64,000 nucleotides of DNA, taken from NCBI GenBank assembly GCA_946800325.1, contig OX326959.1:11934862-11998861 (forward strand), read 5' to 3'. A model generated the notes under the pieces. The model saw only the letters and a program-made list of their open reading frames with translations. It made no database searches and was not told the origin of the DNA. Origin of the DNA: Luzula sylvatica. Taxonomy: Eukaryota > Streptophyta > Magnoliopsida > Poales > Juncaceae. A program made the position numbers and the translations under genes. Shown here one piece after another: positions 35,053-47,038 of this stretch; the first letter of the stretch is position 1; each line of letters starts with the position of its first letter.

Positions 35053-36678
35053 ATGGGCGTATTAGGCGATAAAGGGTCGTGGTGTTTCTGCTCAGGCGGA
35101 GATGCGCGGTCAGAGAGAGTCAAAGGGAGCATTTACACGGCCAAGGGACCCTCCATTGCCTCCATTTGTTCTACTACTGGAGGGGAGAGAAAGGCTTTTG
35201 GTACTGGATTCATGATTCATAAAGGCCTTCTTTTGACTACCCACACAAACATACCTTCCGTGACGTTCGCCGAAACTGGTTGTGACGTGAAATTAGGGTT
35301 TGGAAGGATCCAAGCTCGACTCGTACCACAAAGGTTCGATCTTTTTTTGAAATTTCTCCTATTTTTATTGTTTCTCTCTACCGATAATTAAACACTCTTT
35401 CTTTCTCTCTCTAGGTTTTTCATAACGAGTTCGATTCTAGACCTAACAATAGTGGGACTCGACGCAGTCTCGGACGAAACCCTAAATTACATCAAAACCG
35501 GTTTCAACACAACCCTAGATCTCGGCAACACTACATACCTTTTAGGCCACACGACTCCTCGAAACGATCTCACAATAGGCGAGGGCAAAATCGTAATTTC
35601 CACCGATAATCTCATAAAACTCTCGACCGATTCTTTCTCCTTTTCTCCCGGCTCGGCCGGCTTCGACATGCACGGAAACTTATCCTTCATGCTTTGCGAC
35701 CCGATGAAACTCGCCACATCACCGATGGCCCGTTCCGGTACCGGTACGGTACCGACTTGTGGTTATTCTCTCTCTAGAAAGGATTCTCCCATGCAATTCG
35801 GCGTACCCGTTCCGGTCATTCTCGATTGGTTGCGTCAGCATTGGAGCGGTAGCTTGGACGAGGTTACGAAACCCAAACTGGACCCTCCAGTTCGGTTGGT
35901 GTCTGGACCGTCTAAGGGAGGATTGAGAAATGGAACTGGAGAGTCCAGTGCTTCCAACCCAAAAATGAACTTATTGGATATTAATTTCCCTCCTAGACCC
36001 GCTCCGCCACCTCGTTCTATTTTCCTCCCTTTACCCCTCAAACAAATGCTCTCTGAAGGATGTAATAGTAACAATTATGATAATAATAATAATAATAATA
36101 ATAATAATCATAATGATTGTAATAATAATAATAATGATGATTATGATAATAATGCAAAAATGAATGTGGGCCCATCAAGGGTTAGAGCAGAAGTAGAATC
36201 AGAGCAAGAGAGCAATTGTTGCTACAGCGAGGTCCAGTCGAGTTCCTCTCCAGTTCATCTCCATTACTACGATGATGGATTCACAACTGGAGATGACGAG
36301 ACCATGTATTCCGCAGAAACAATGGAGAGCCGAAACATTCCGAGCCCCAGACGAAAAACTCTAAACCCAAACCCTAGTTTTGAAAACAACTACGAATCTA
36401 GGGTTAGTAGTGTGGGGAGGAGCCAGAGTTGCGTGAACAACACGAGGTGGAGTTCTTCGCCGGTAAATAGAGGAGTATTATCGAAACAAAATAGTTTGGT
36501 ACCTGTACGGAGGTCGAATTCGCAAACGGGTCCTCAGAGGAATAGTCAGGATTTTCTGAGCCCCACGGTTTCGTCTGCGATGAAAAAAAGAAATTCAGTT
36601 GAGAAAGAGAAGCAAGTAGTACCGATAATTAGGGCTAAACAAGGGCCGAATCGAGGCCCCTCCAAATGGGTTTCGTGA
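35053..36678 (+). CDS. Plant trypsin-fold peptidase-like protein
   Basis: Exon 1 is 35053-35333 and exon 2 is 35415-36678, joined at ...LVPQ-R-FFITSS; the product is 514 aa. Residues 45-200 look like a trypsin-like serine protease fold. Candidate triad residues are His64 in LLLTTHTN, Asp103 in SSILDLTIVGLD and Ser174 in SPGSAGFD. This assignment rests on motif position, not on alignment, and no cleavage activity should be assumed. The N-terminus is GDKGSWCFCSGG. The C-terminal half is low complexity: an LLDINFPPRPAPPPRS segment, an Asn/Asp run encoded by AAT repeats (36,060-36,155) and a Ser/Arg/Asn-rich tail. No ATG lies further upstream in frame in this exon, although the frame stays open to 34,981. 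The exact cellular role is unknown to me. Confidence 0.75.
36061..36155 (+). repeat. AAT trinucleotide repeat in coding exon
   Basis: An imperfect (AAT/GAT)n microsatellite inside exon 2 of the trypsin-fold gene. It encodes runs of up to nine Asn mixed with Asp. It is in frame and likely to vary in length among individuals. Confidence 0.85.
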
Positions 36679-38322
36679 TTGGATTTTTGCATTTATGCCT
36701 TTCTAAACCGATGATTTTACATTTTATACATGGATGATATTTTAAGTTGGGTTCGAGCGATATTTTGTTGTTTTTGTAGAGGTATGGTTTTAAGGATTTT
36801 TTATTTGCTCGTAGGATATATTATTACATTTTACGATGATGTGATTGTATGATTTGTGATTTCATATACTTTGTAGAGGCTTTGCGATATTTTGTGTGGG
36901 TTTTATGAATGAATTATATGGGGGCTTTTATTGTATTTAGCAAAAAGTAACTATTTATTATTAATTTTACGTGTGATTTTTTTGGGTCTTTTTGCATTTT
37001 TAAAACGGTACGTTTTGTATGGTAACTAGTTCTTGTATGTGTTCATTTTTTAAACAAAAAAAAGTTATTTATTGGTTATTTTTCATCCCAAGTTGTATTG
37101 TACACAAATAAAAACTACATTTTTTTAATTTAGATAATGGTTTTAAAATTAGTGCTTAAATGAAGAACTCTTTTTTGTGTATATTTTATTTATTTACATT
37201 TGAAAAATTGAGTATATAATTTACAGTCCTTTGAGTATACTATAGAATATTTTTGTCAAAATGACCTTGTTATTTTCTTAATTGCTTACATGTCCTTGTT
37301 TTTCACAAAATTCTCAGCATCACAAATCCCGCAAAATTTATTTGTCTTTATTTTTACGGTGTTGCTAATTCCGCAATTTTGTGTGGTTTTCTCGATACAG
37401 CAAAAGTTTATTATATTGCCAATACTGCAAAAGTAATAATATTATATGTTGTCGCATCAAACAATTACCAGATATCATATCATTTCCCATCATGTCCGTG
37501 TATTAGGAAACTACGGAATTTAAGATACCGCAATACTTTTAATTCTCGCTCTTTTCTCGCACGTCGTCATCTCTTATTCTCTCTATGCACACTCATTTGA
37601 AGGCACTTTCATATTTGTTTAAAATTATCAACAATGTATCATTTGCTTTTTTAATAAATTTAATTTCAATATTTATAACTTTGTTGTGTAAAAAAATAAC
37701 AATATTATATATATAATAATTACAGAAAAATGAAAGGTGTGAAATGTATTTATTGGAATGATAATATTATAACAAATGATATAATATCCCGATATGAAGG
37801 CGATAGAAAAAGCTTTGCAGATCTCAAATCCCGCTTAACAAACGTTAAAAAAATTGAATTTTGCGGTATTACGAATCCCCTAGTTCTCTAGAAACCGTCA
37901 CGCAGGACAAACGGTAAAAATATTATTTATTGCACGTTTTTGCGGCATTGATGATACCGCATATTTTTTTGAGGTATTCCGAATCTAGCAAAAATTAATG
38001 GTGTTCATACAAAAAAATCCAAGAATGTATTTTTGCGGTTTTGAGAATACCGCACAGGGTTCAATTTGTAATTTCTTGAAAAGCGAGGATACTGTGAGGA
38101 ATTATGAAAAATTGAGAGTCTGTTTGAAGTTTTTTTCTTATGAGCAAAACAAAAAATCTATTATTTCCTTGAAGTACAGGGTCCAATTTGCAAATTCCTT
38201 AATGTATAGGGCTCAATTTACTAGTTGGTTAAAGTACAGGGTTAAATTTGCAAAAAAACCAAAAGAATAGAAACCCGGTCCAAGTCCAGCGAATCATTAC
38301 TCCGAAGAAATATTCGGAAACT
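36679..38322. other. Intergenic with GCGGTATT-type motifs
   Basis: 36,679-37,000 is the 3' flank of the trypsin-fold gene. From 37,310 to 38,060 short motifs such as TTTTTGCGGTATT and AATACCGCA recur in both orientations (about 37,505, 37,861, 37,940, 37,962, 38,032 and 38,046). 38,130-38,255 holds two or three repeats of AAGTACAGGGT(C/T)CAATTTGC. No gene is recognised. Confidence 0.5.
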
Positions 38323-38837
38323 ATGGAGAACCTGAGGCAGAGACGCGGTGGAGGCGGAGGAGCAGGAGGAGAAGGAGCCGGCGGTGGCGGGAACCGCGGA
38401 CAGGAAGAGTCGGTGATTAATAGGGCTGTAGACTCGGTGTTTTCTTTCGTTCGCCTGGCTGAATTCGAGATCCTCTTCGTGCTCTTCTTCTTCATTGCCT
38501 TTCTCCTCTTCAAAGATCTGGTTCGTTTTCTCGTGCTTCTAATCTTTTACTCCAATTGAAATCAATTTGACCATTTTATTTGAAATTGATCTGAAATTGA
38601 ACTTAAATTTTCGAAATTTTGCCAAATTGAACCAAAATTGTACAGAGAGATTCCTAATATAATGTTTTAATATGTAAATTATTATTACATATATTTTTGA
38701 CAAAAACACAGATAATAATTATTTTCAAATTCATAATTTGATCGAATTTTATCTTCGTACAGACATCACAACCTGAGTACAACCAGATTTTCGTGAAGAA
38801 GCCCGAAATGTACGGTAATTCGCCGTTTTTTAATTAG
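38323..38837 (+). CDS. Small Gly-rich single-pass membrane protein
   Basis: Exon 1 is 38323-38520 and exon 2 is 38763-38837, splicing in phase 0 at FKDL-TSQPEYNQ; the product is 90 aa. Layout: a basic start (MENLRQRRGG), a Gly-rich segment (9-25), a short amphipathic stretch (VINRAVDSVFSFVRLAEF), one strong membrane segment (about 47-64, FEILFVLFFFIAFLLF) and a short tail (TSQPEYNQIFVKKPEMYG). I recognise this architecture from conserved uncharacterised plant proteins but know no function. The last codons after KKPEMYG could instead be intron, because GGTAAT offers a donor, so the C-terminus is uncertain. Confidence 0.75.
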
Positions 38838-39071
38838 GACCTCTTTGTTTCTATTTTCCGCTAATAAAATTTTGGTACGTCAATATTATGATAAACAAAC
38901 AAAGTATAATTCTGTGTATGATATTTTGCTTGCTACCAGCCCATCCATTATGTAATTAATTTTGCTAATTTCCTTTCAATAATAGATAATAAGCAAAACA
39001 AAATTTATCAATAAGAATTCTTTTTTCATAACATTTATTTTTTGCCCTATTAAATCTAAATATTCAAACGC

Positions 39072-39744
39072 TCAGCAAATATTGCAAAAGATTCTCATTT
39101 CTTGGCAAAAGTAAATTTGACACCATGACGGCGGCTTTATAGTCTGAACCAATCGCTTGTCGTCACGTTCTGACGCAATCGGCGATTCTGCTTCGCCTTC
39201 TCTCCAAATCGCTCCTGACAAATCATTTTCAATAAAATATGAATTCACTTAATCAAATTATACAAAACCCAAAAAAATATTTACCGGCAATAGTAGGTTT
39301 CGGTATTTTCCCAGATAGATCCGTAACCCGAATATGCCCTCCTTTATACCCAAAGACCATTTTGTGATTACTAAAGTCATAACTACAACCTCCATTCTTC
39401 TTGCGACACTTGTCAGCGTATGGTGCTTTCGAGTCGAATAACATCACGCCGTATACGGTAGTGTTCGCGTGATAGTAATTACACCGTATCCTGAATGGAC
39501 GATCGAACGAATGGATAGAATACATGTAGTTTACTTCGTTAATTAATACGAACGTGTAGAACGCTATTGCGCGTCTTTTCTGCATCGCCGCGCACCTTAG
39601 CTCGACCGCCCCGTCAGGATTCGTGTTGGTCATTATCATTTGGTAGTCATTAGGATGAGACCGCTTTAGCGACACGAATTCTGCGGAGGCGATACATATG
39701 AACGAGAAAAGGACGAGAATGCCGATACAACGATTCTCGTGCAT
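39072..39744 (-). CDS. Secreted cysteine-containing protein, unknown family
   Basis: Exon 1 (39744-39285) encodes a clear signal peptide (about 1-21, IGILVLFSFICIASA) and a mature part with cysteines in ELRCAA, RIRCNYY, DKCRKK and GGCSYDF plus an NTT glycosylation site. Without splicing the ORF ends at 39253. A good donor (GCCG-GTAAAT) and acceptor (TTTGTCAG at about 39,215) allow a second exon, 39214-39072, keeping frame to give 200 aa in total. The size, signal peptide and cysteine spacing faintly resemble plant self-incompatibility-protein homologues (SPH), but the match is weak. It is convergent with the small membrane-protein gene (234 bp between stops). Confidence 0.6.
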
Positions 39745-40520
39745 TTTGATTTTCTTGATTGTTTATTTCTTGTTTTTTTTTTTTGGCATTTCTATGGTTT
39801 GGATTTATAATGGAGGGGGAGTAACATCTATTTATTTTTGTTGTTTTGCTTTGTGTGGGAGTTACCATTGCTTATTAATTTATCTCTCTTTTTTAATTTT
39901 AAACATCTCAAGTTTAATTAATTTCGCATGTCTGTTTATTTTTGCTATTTTTCGATGTTGAGCGCACGTTTTAAAAGAAAATAGATTATTTCCTTTTTTT
40001 CCTCGAGAATAGTATATTTGACAATAAATAACATCAAATCGTAAAAGATTAACTCGCATAAATATTGAAGTTCAATATTTATTTTTGATCTCAATGTTGA
40101 AGTTCAATATTAGTTACACATTTGTGATTACAATTTTTGAAGGTTGTAGAAAAATTAATTCTCTATGTTCCATTCATTAATAGGATTTCTTGAAGTTTTG
40201 CCACAAAAAATATTGGGGGCCAAAGCGCTGTTATGTTTCTTATAACTATGTAACTACTTTTGTGAAGAGTCCTCAATGTATATGTTGTTTTTTCCACAAG
40301 AGTACTCTATGTTCCATTAGCATTTTTATACATTTTTGTTTTATGTGTTTTTTTGAGTTCGGTGATAACTTTAGTAGTCACCGAGAAAGGATTGATGGGT
40401 TTCGCAAATTTGTGTGCAAGATCTAAGTTCATACTCGATATGTCGTTGAAGCGCAATCTTCCTAAGGTGTGGTGAAGACTCGGGTTTTTGTAACCAGATT
40501 GAACATCTTTAGATGGTGCC
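39745..40520. other. Upstream of secreted-protein gene; no gene seen
   Basis: Should include the promoter of the minus-strand secreted-protein gene. AT-rich. TTGAAGTTCAATATT is repeated near 40,065 and 40,095. The ORFs at 40,190-40,543 on both strands show no family likeness. Confidence 0.4.
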
Positions 40521-40539
40521 CCTTTTATTTTAGTTTCCC

Positions 40540-40900
40540 CCAATACCTAAAATAGATGATAATTTCTAATTTCAAAATATTTGGTTAGTTAATTTCAAAA
40601 TATTCGGTTAGTAAGAAGAATTGGATCGAGTTGTGCATCAATGGGGACGCCCCTTAGATTTCAGCTTGAAGAACATGGCACTTATAATGTTCGGGGATCA
40701 CGGTAATTGCATTGCCATCACACTTTTTTTGCGTACTGAATGCTTTTATTCCCATATACTTTAAACATAGAATCTAAATATATTTTTTTTCTCTTTAGGA
40801 GCAAAGTACTTTTCATCGAACATCTTATTTTCTAAAAGAATTATTCATCCAAAAATTAGAAATAAAAAAAAGTAACACATAAACAAATGATAAAAAAAAA
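40540..40900. repeat. Segmental duplication block A, copy 1
   Basis: Aligns by eye with 43,570-43,880. Shared landmarks are AATACCTAAA(A/G)TAGATGATA, AATTGGATCGAGTTGT, AATTGCATTGCCATCACACT and AATGCTTTTATTCCC. Small indels and substitutions separate the copies. Confidence 0.8.
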
Positions 40901-41771
40901 AATTAATTGATTTTTCCGCCAATTTTATTTAATTTAGATTTCTTAACCGCGACATAAATTTTTAGTGATACACATTTTTTTTGGTTATAACTTTTAAAAT
41001 ACATTTTTTTAGATGCATGATATGCATTTTTAGTTGTGTTTATTTTTTGTCATACGTATGATATATCTTTTTGAAATAATGGCTTGACATATTTATACAT
41101 TGTGATTTTATTTGTATTTTTTCCAATATTAGACAAAAACTAAATCAAGTTTTAATGTCAACATTGTTGTATATTTGTGTATTTTTTTTTTCCTAATAAT
41201 TCCTAAACCAAAACGTCCACAAAAATTTCCTAAATTTTTTTTCCAATCGTACTCTGCATTTGTTATTCAAATTCTTATACATCCAAACAAGCATAGCTCC
41301 TTGCTAAAATAAGGGGGCCTAGCTCAGAAAGTAAAAAATTTATATATCTCCTTATTTACTTCACGAAGTCACAAATTTTGAGATCAAGTCTTCGAAAAAC
41401 GAAAAATCGGGAGATTTATTTCATAATATATATGCTCTTTGGGATATTAAAAAGAAGGAAACAAATGGTCGTGAAATATATTATCATATAATTATTAACA
41501 AGTCCTTTCTCTCAAAATATATTCGGTGCTTTCCATTATAAAATATCAAGTTTCATAAAATATATTACATAGGTTAATATATTTTTGATATCTTACAATA
41601 ATATAACAATTAAACGAGTTTCTTCTGAACGTACATTGAAAGAAATAGTATAATTTCATTTATAATTGTGAGAAAATAATTATAATTTCCTAAAAGTTAT
41701 AACTATTCTCAAGATGTATATATTAAATTATTATTTCGAAACTGAGCGAGAAATTACCTAGTAACATTTTA

Positions 41772-42200
41772 ATGCTTGCAATCCCATAATCTAAGAATGG
41801 CACTCAACAAAATTATCGTTATGCATTAACCTTTTGGATATTTCACGCCAGAGTTTTGTAGTTCTTTTATTTCTCAAAAAAAAAAAAAAAAAATTCTGGT
41901 TTAAAATAAGAGGAAGTTAATAAGAACGATAATTGTTTCATAAAAATAAAAAATTGGAAGTACTATAAATTCCCCTGCCCCCAAATTACAATCATAAAAG
42001 AATAAAAAATAGCCAAAAAAGATGCAAAATCCTTTATATATAGTGGCGAAGTTGCATTGTTGATTTGTTTGTAGTATTTCTGGCTAAGTTGCAAATTGAT
42101 TGAAGATTTATTTCTATAGTTTCTTTTAAATTAAACAGAACAATTCTTGATTACCTTCAAAATTTGCACATTCCCCATTAATTTATCTTGAAACCCCATT
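41772..42200. repeat. Segmental duplication block B, copy 1
   Basis: Aligns with 46,200-46,585. Shared landmarks are ATTTCACGCCAGAGT, AAATCCTTTATATATAGTGG and CAAAATTTGCACATTCC. The TATATATA inside a conserved stretch could be a duplicated core promoter. Confidence 0.75.
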
Positions 42201-43569
42201 TATCGTTTCTTTGTCCATGTTTATATTCAATCTCCCCCCTAGAATCCTTGTAGATTCAACTACGATATCTCTATAAATGTTTGATTATTATTTTTGTTGA
42301 GAATTCTATAATTACAACCCCTCAACAACAAACTACATGCGAGTTCATTGATCATGTTTATAGTAAATGACAGGATTAATGGATTTGGAAAATTTGCGTA
42401 CAAGGCCCTTAGATTTAATCTTAAGTTTTTTTGTGTTCTTTTTGCTGTGTTCTCTCTAGGAAGCTCGGATCTTCTTCGATATATTTTTTGAGCTTTGCTT
42501 TGTTGTTTTACCTTAATTACCCGCACATTTAGGTCACGTTGCTCGTTTTTTTTGTACTGCATGAGTATCTTTGGCCAGATTTACTAATTTTGTTAGTTTT
42601 GATAGCCTTTCTCTTTGTGTTCAGATTGAGTTCAAACATTTTCTCGTGTTCTGATTTACTAAATTTGTTAGTTTTTTTTTTTTTTTTTTTACTAACTTTG
42701 TTAACTGATCCATTAAACTGAGATTTAAAATGAGATTGAGTTCATATATGTTTCATCTTCGGGTCTGCTCCATTCTTTAGTAATTGATCGATTTCAGATA
42801 TTAATAAACCACAACAAATTTAGCATAAAAAAGACTTAACATAATTTGAGCTGTAATTCTCACTTAACAATTTTTGAAAAAGTAACTTTTGTTTCTTTAT
42901 TCTAACAAAATAAAAAGTAATTGATGTCGCAATATACGACTCCTCGAGTTCCACTCGTTTTCCCTATTGTTCATCATCACGAACGTGTTCATCTTCAATT
43001 ACTTTATCAATTGTTTCAGTTCCTCCACAATCCTCACAAGGTGTGGTCGGGTTTTTACTAAATTGTCTACGTTGGGTTGTTTAAAAAATATTCTTTTTTT
43101 TTTTTTTTTTTTTGCAGGGAAAAACCGATGGACTTGGTATTAAAATTAAATCAATCGGATCATTCATTATAAATATTAAGTAACTTAACAACCATGATAA
43201 AATAAAATAAAACTAGCTAAGGAAAAAGAAATTATTTAACTCTCCAATGCGTTCTGTTCTGGTATTGGTACCGGAGATGTCACTCCTTATATCGGAAATG
43301 TGTACCTTGATGACCTTTCTGTTTTTCAGCTATTTTTTGTTTTCCATGAGTGTATCCAATTCCCTCCCATTCCAGAACATCTTGTTTAAAACATATTCAA
43401 TGTAAAGAAAAGATCATTAGGATAATGGTTTTATATTTCAATTGGTTGAATGGAAATGCGCATGACACAATAAGTCATAAATTATGAATTCAATTCTCTT
43501 AACATAAACAATGTTTTTCCGATTTAATAATAAAAATGAAAAATCATCTGATCTACCTTTTTTATTTTT
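42201..43569. other. Intergenic DNA, no gene seen
   Basis: AT-rich, with T-runs at 42,670-42,690 and 43,096-43,113. The ORFs here are low complexity. TTACTAA(T/A)TTTGTTAGTTTT is repeated near 42,580 and 42,657. Confidence 0.45.
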
Positions 43570-43880
43570 GTTTTCTCCAATACCTAAAGTAGATGATAGT
43601 TTGTAATTTTAAAATATTTTGGTGAGACAAGAAGAAATTGGATCGAGTTGTTTATCAATGGACACGCCACTTAGATTTCACCTTAACATGGCCCTTATAA
43701 TGCTGGGGGATCATGTGAATTGCATTGCCATCACACTTTTGGTGCATAATGAATGCTTTTATTCCCGTATATATTGACATAGGACCTAAATGTTTTTTTG
43801 ATGTCTAGAAGCAAAGTACTTTTCATCAAACATTTTATTTTCTAAAAGAAATATTCATCCAAAAAAACAAAATCGATAAA
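43570..43880. repeat. Segmental duplication block A, copy 2
   Basis: Second copy of block A, ~3.03 kb downstream of the first, in the same orientation. Confidence 0.8.
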
Positions 43881-44067
43881 CAAATAAATAATTAAATAAT
43901 GACACAAAAACAACAAATTAGAATTGATTTTCCCCGTCAATTTTTTTAGTGTAGATTTCTTAAGTGCATTAATTTTTTTTGACATGCTATAGAATTTTTT
44001 TTGGTTATATCTTCTAAAATATATCTTTTTAAATGTACAATATATATTTTTAGTTGTGTTTATTTCT

Positions 44068-44071
<4 letters not shown>

Positions 44072-44141
<70 letters not shown>
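44072..44141. repeat. (AT)n microsatellite, ~35 units
   Basis: An uninterrupted run of alternating A and T of about 70 bp, the longest simple repeat in the window. It can extrude as a cruciform and is likely to vary in length. Confidence 0.95.
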
Positions 44142-44143
<2 letters not shown>

Positions 44144-46199
44144 CAAAAATTATGAAATATTTTTTTTTAGATATCCAATATATTTTTTAGTTATATGATA
44201 TATATTTGTAGATGTGTCAAAACACTTTTTAAAGCGTGTGATATATATTTTTTAACTGTGATAAATATTCTGGAATTTATTTCGAATAAAAATATGATGA
44301 AACATTTTTTTTATAGGAATTTGTAACTTTTTTGATAGAAATTTATATTTTTAATAGGACTTCATACTTTTTTATAGAATTTTATGCATGACCATTATAT
44401 TTTGTTAATAGTAATTATACATTTACTTAAATATCATATACATTTTTTCAATAGATTTTTTTTTATAACATTATACACAACACTGTAAAAGACGTGCCAC
44501 ATGGCACTACTCGGCTAATGGCATACGCTCTTGGTGACAACTAGAAAATCCCATTTTTTTTTTTACTATATAATGTTTCAATTTACAATATTATGTTTTG
44601 GCTTTAAAAACACATAGAAACTTAATTTTTTGTTGTTGATAAAGTGATATTTTGTCAAAAAGAAAAAAAAGGAACAAATCTCACTGCGTCCAAGTTAAAG
44701 CTAACCCAAAAAATTGGTATAGAGGGATCAAAAATATTTCACCCTAACCTTTATTTTAACGTAATTTGTGCAATTTCTCTGTTGTCGCGTCAATATAATA
44801 ATTTCGTTAGATTATGTTATGTGCTCAAATTTAGAGCACTGATTAATTTGTTTTTTCACAAGTTTTTTTGTAGACATTTATGTGTTCATTAGTTTACTAT
44901 GAATTTGTTGAATTTTGGAGTACTACAATATTTTCTTATAAGATCGTATTAGATTAAGTTTATTTAATTGTTTATCATCTCACATTAATTTACATGATCA
45001 AACGTGAATGCAAATGAAAGACGTGAAGTTTATAAGTGAAATACTAATAAATTAATATATAATTTTATAAAACATACATCACATATTAATATTATTTTTA
45101 GAATAATTTGAAAAATTCATCAAATATATTGTTTGAATTTTTTCTTTATTTGACATTCATATTAGCATGTACATATTTACATAGTCAAATTTGAAGTATT
45201 ATTATTAAACTATAATTGCAATAATTTTATATAATACTAATTACTAAGTAAGTTATTTTTGTGTTTTCATTCAAACAATTTTAATATATATTTTTTAAAA
45301 GATAATAGATATGAAACATAGTTTACCTATCAAATATAACTAATTTCTTAAATTTATAAACATATATCGAATACTAATGTCATACATTTTTAAAACTGTA
45401 ATTTAAAAAATATCATCCGATGATAAATAATTTTAATTATGTTTTTTCTTAATTAAGTGTCGATGTTATTTGTTTTATAATTATTTTCACTAAGTGATAT
45501 TATGTATAATTTTCATTTCGTATCGGATCAATAAAATATTAACGCTATACAATTAATGATGTGCAATGAATACATATGTCCTATAGTTAACTATTTCTAT
45601 GTTTGATGTTGTATGGCCTATTTTGAACAAGGAGGAGTAATATATTTTGTTATGCCATGTTGTATATGTTATATATGTTATAGATTATATATTATTATAC
45701 AATGATAAATAAATAAACCATTCATTGGTCATCATAATGTAAAATATGTAAAGTATATACACGACTATACATAATTAGTTCTAACAATATGATGTGATCA
45801 ATATAACGCGGCATAATTTTATTTTTAGACTATATTTTCATCATCATCATCATCACAAAAATTAATATTTTATATTAAAATGAAAAAAATATTTTTGTAT
45901 TCACTGCGTAGCGTACTACGAGCATTGTCCTAGTTCATTTTACTTTAGAAAGACAAATGATGTATCTGATATTATAAGAGACTTTTTATTAATATTTGGA
46001 AAATGTAGGGGAAATCAAAATTTTCACAATAAAATGTCATTGATAAACAGAACTAACTTAAAAAAAAATAACTTAATGACCATCGGAATTATCGTGTCAT
46101 ATTTTTATAATCCTGTTGTATTTGAGCCAATATATTTTCACAATAAAATGTCATTTTGATTTTTAGATAACACAAGCTATTTTAAGCAAACAAAAACTA
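44142..46199. other. AT-rich intergenic DNA, no gene seen
   Basis: Short A/T-rich repeats (AGATATATTTTT-like variants at 44,160-44,260; TCATCATCATCATCATCA near 45,838) and no ORF with family likeness. It lies between duplication blocks A2 and B2, so is probably sequence inserted after or with the duplication. Confidence 0.45.
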
Positions 46200-46585
46200 C
46201 CATGCTTGCAATCATATAATCTAAGAACAGTACAGAACAAGATTATCGTTCCCCATAACCTCTTGGGTATTTCACGCCAGAGTAGTATTTTTTTTTTGTT
46301 TTGTTTCAACAAAATAAAAAATAAAAAATTGAAGTACTGGAAATGCCCCATCCCTCAAATTACAAACATAAAAGAAAAGAAAAATAAATAAATAATACAA
46401 AATCCTTTATATATAGTGGTGAAGCTGCATTGCTGATTGTTGTGCATGTATGTATTATACTTCTCGCTAAGTTGCAAACTTATTGAATAATTATTTATAT
46501 AGTTTTCTTACAAATTAAACAGAACACTTCTTAATGACCTTCAAAATTTGCACATTCCACATTAATTTATCTCGAAACCCATTTT
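46200..46585. repeat. Segmental duplication block B, copy 2
   Basis: Second copy of block B, ~4.43 kb downstream of the first. The TTTATATATAGTGG motif (near 46,405) is kept. Confidence 0.75.
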
Positions 46586-46650
46586 TTTATATAAAATTAA
46601 CCCCATTTATTATTCTTCGTCCATGCTAGGCACAAAAATGAGATTCCAAA

Positions 46651-47038
46651 ATGGCCAATATCATTATCTTTTCAGTTCTTCGCCTTGCCATCTCTGAATC
46701 CTCCCCCGTGAAGGACCGTGAACTTGCTTCCGTTGACAGAGTGTGAGCCCAAAATGAAAACATTGTTATTGGATAATCCCCTAAAAACATTGTTAATTAT
46801 GAAGTTCATTATTTTCGATAGGTTGTTGATTGAGAACTCGACAATGCGTCGTGTGGCTACTAATGTTACCATGGCGATAATGGAAGACTTACCTTACAAG
46901 CAATGCGCGAATGTCTCAGCGATATTCAGCATAAACTGCAACGAGACTCAACATAATAACCCCCTCGTTGGCGATAATGATGTCGTAGCCGTTAAAAGAT
47001 TATTTTTCAATAAAAAGTCTTTATTATTTTCGCCATGA
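46651..47038 (+). pseudogene. Possible decayed gene after block B2
   Basis: About 240 bp after the conserved TATATATA, an ATG at 46,651 opens a 31-codon frame with a hydrophobic start (MANIIIFSVLRLAISES). A downstream frame (from 46,753) reads MEDLPYKQCANVSAIFSINC. The GC content rises locally to about 45%, unlike the surroundings. No family is recognised. It could be a broken secreted-protein gene or chance. Confidence 0.25.
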
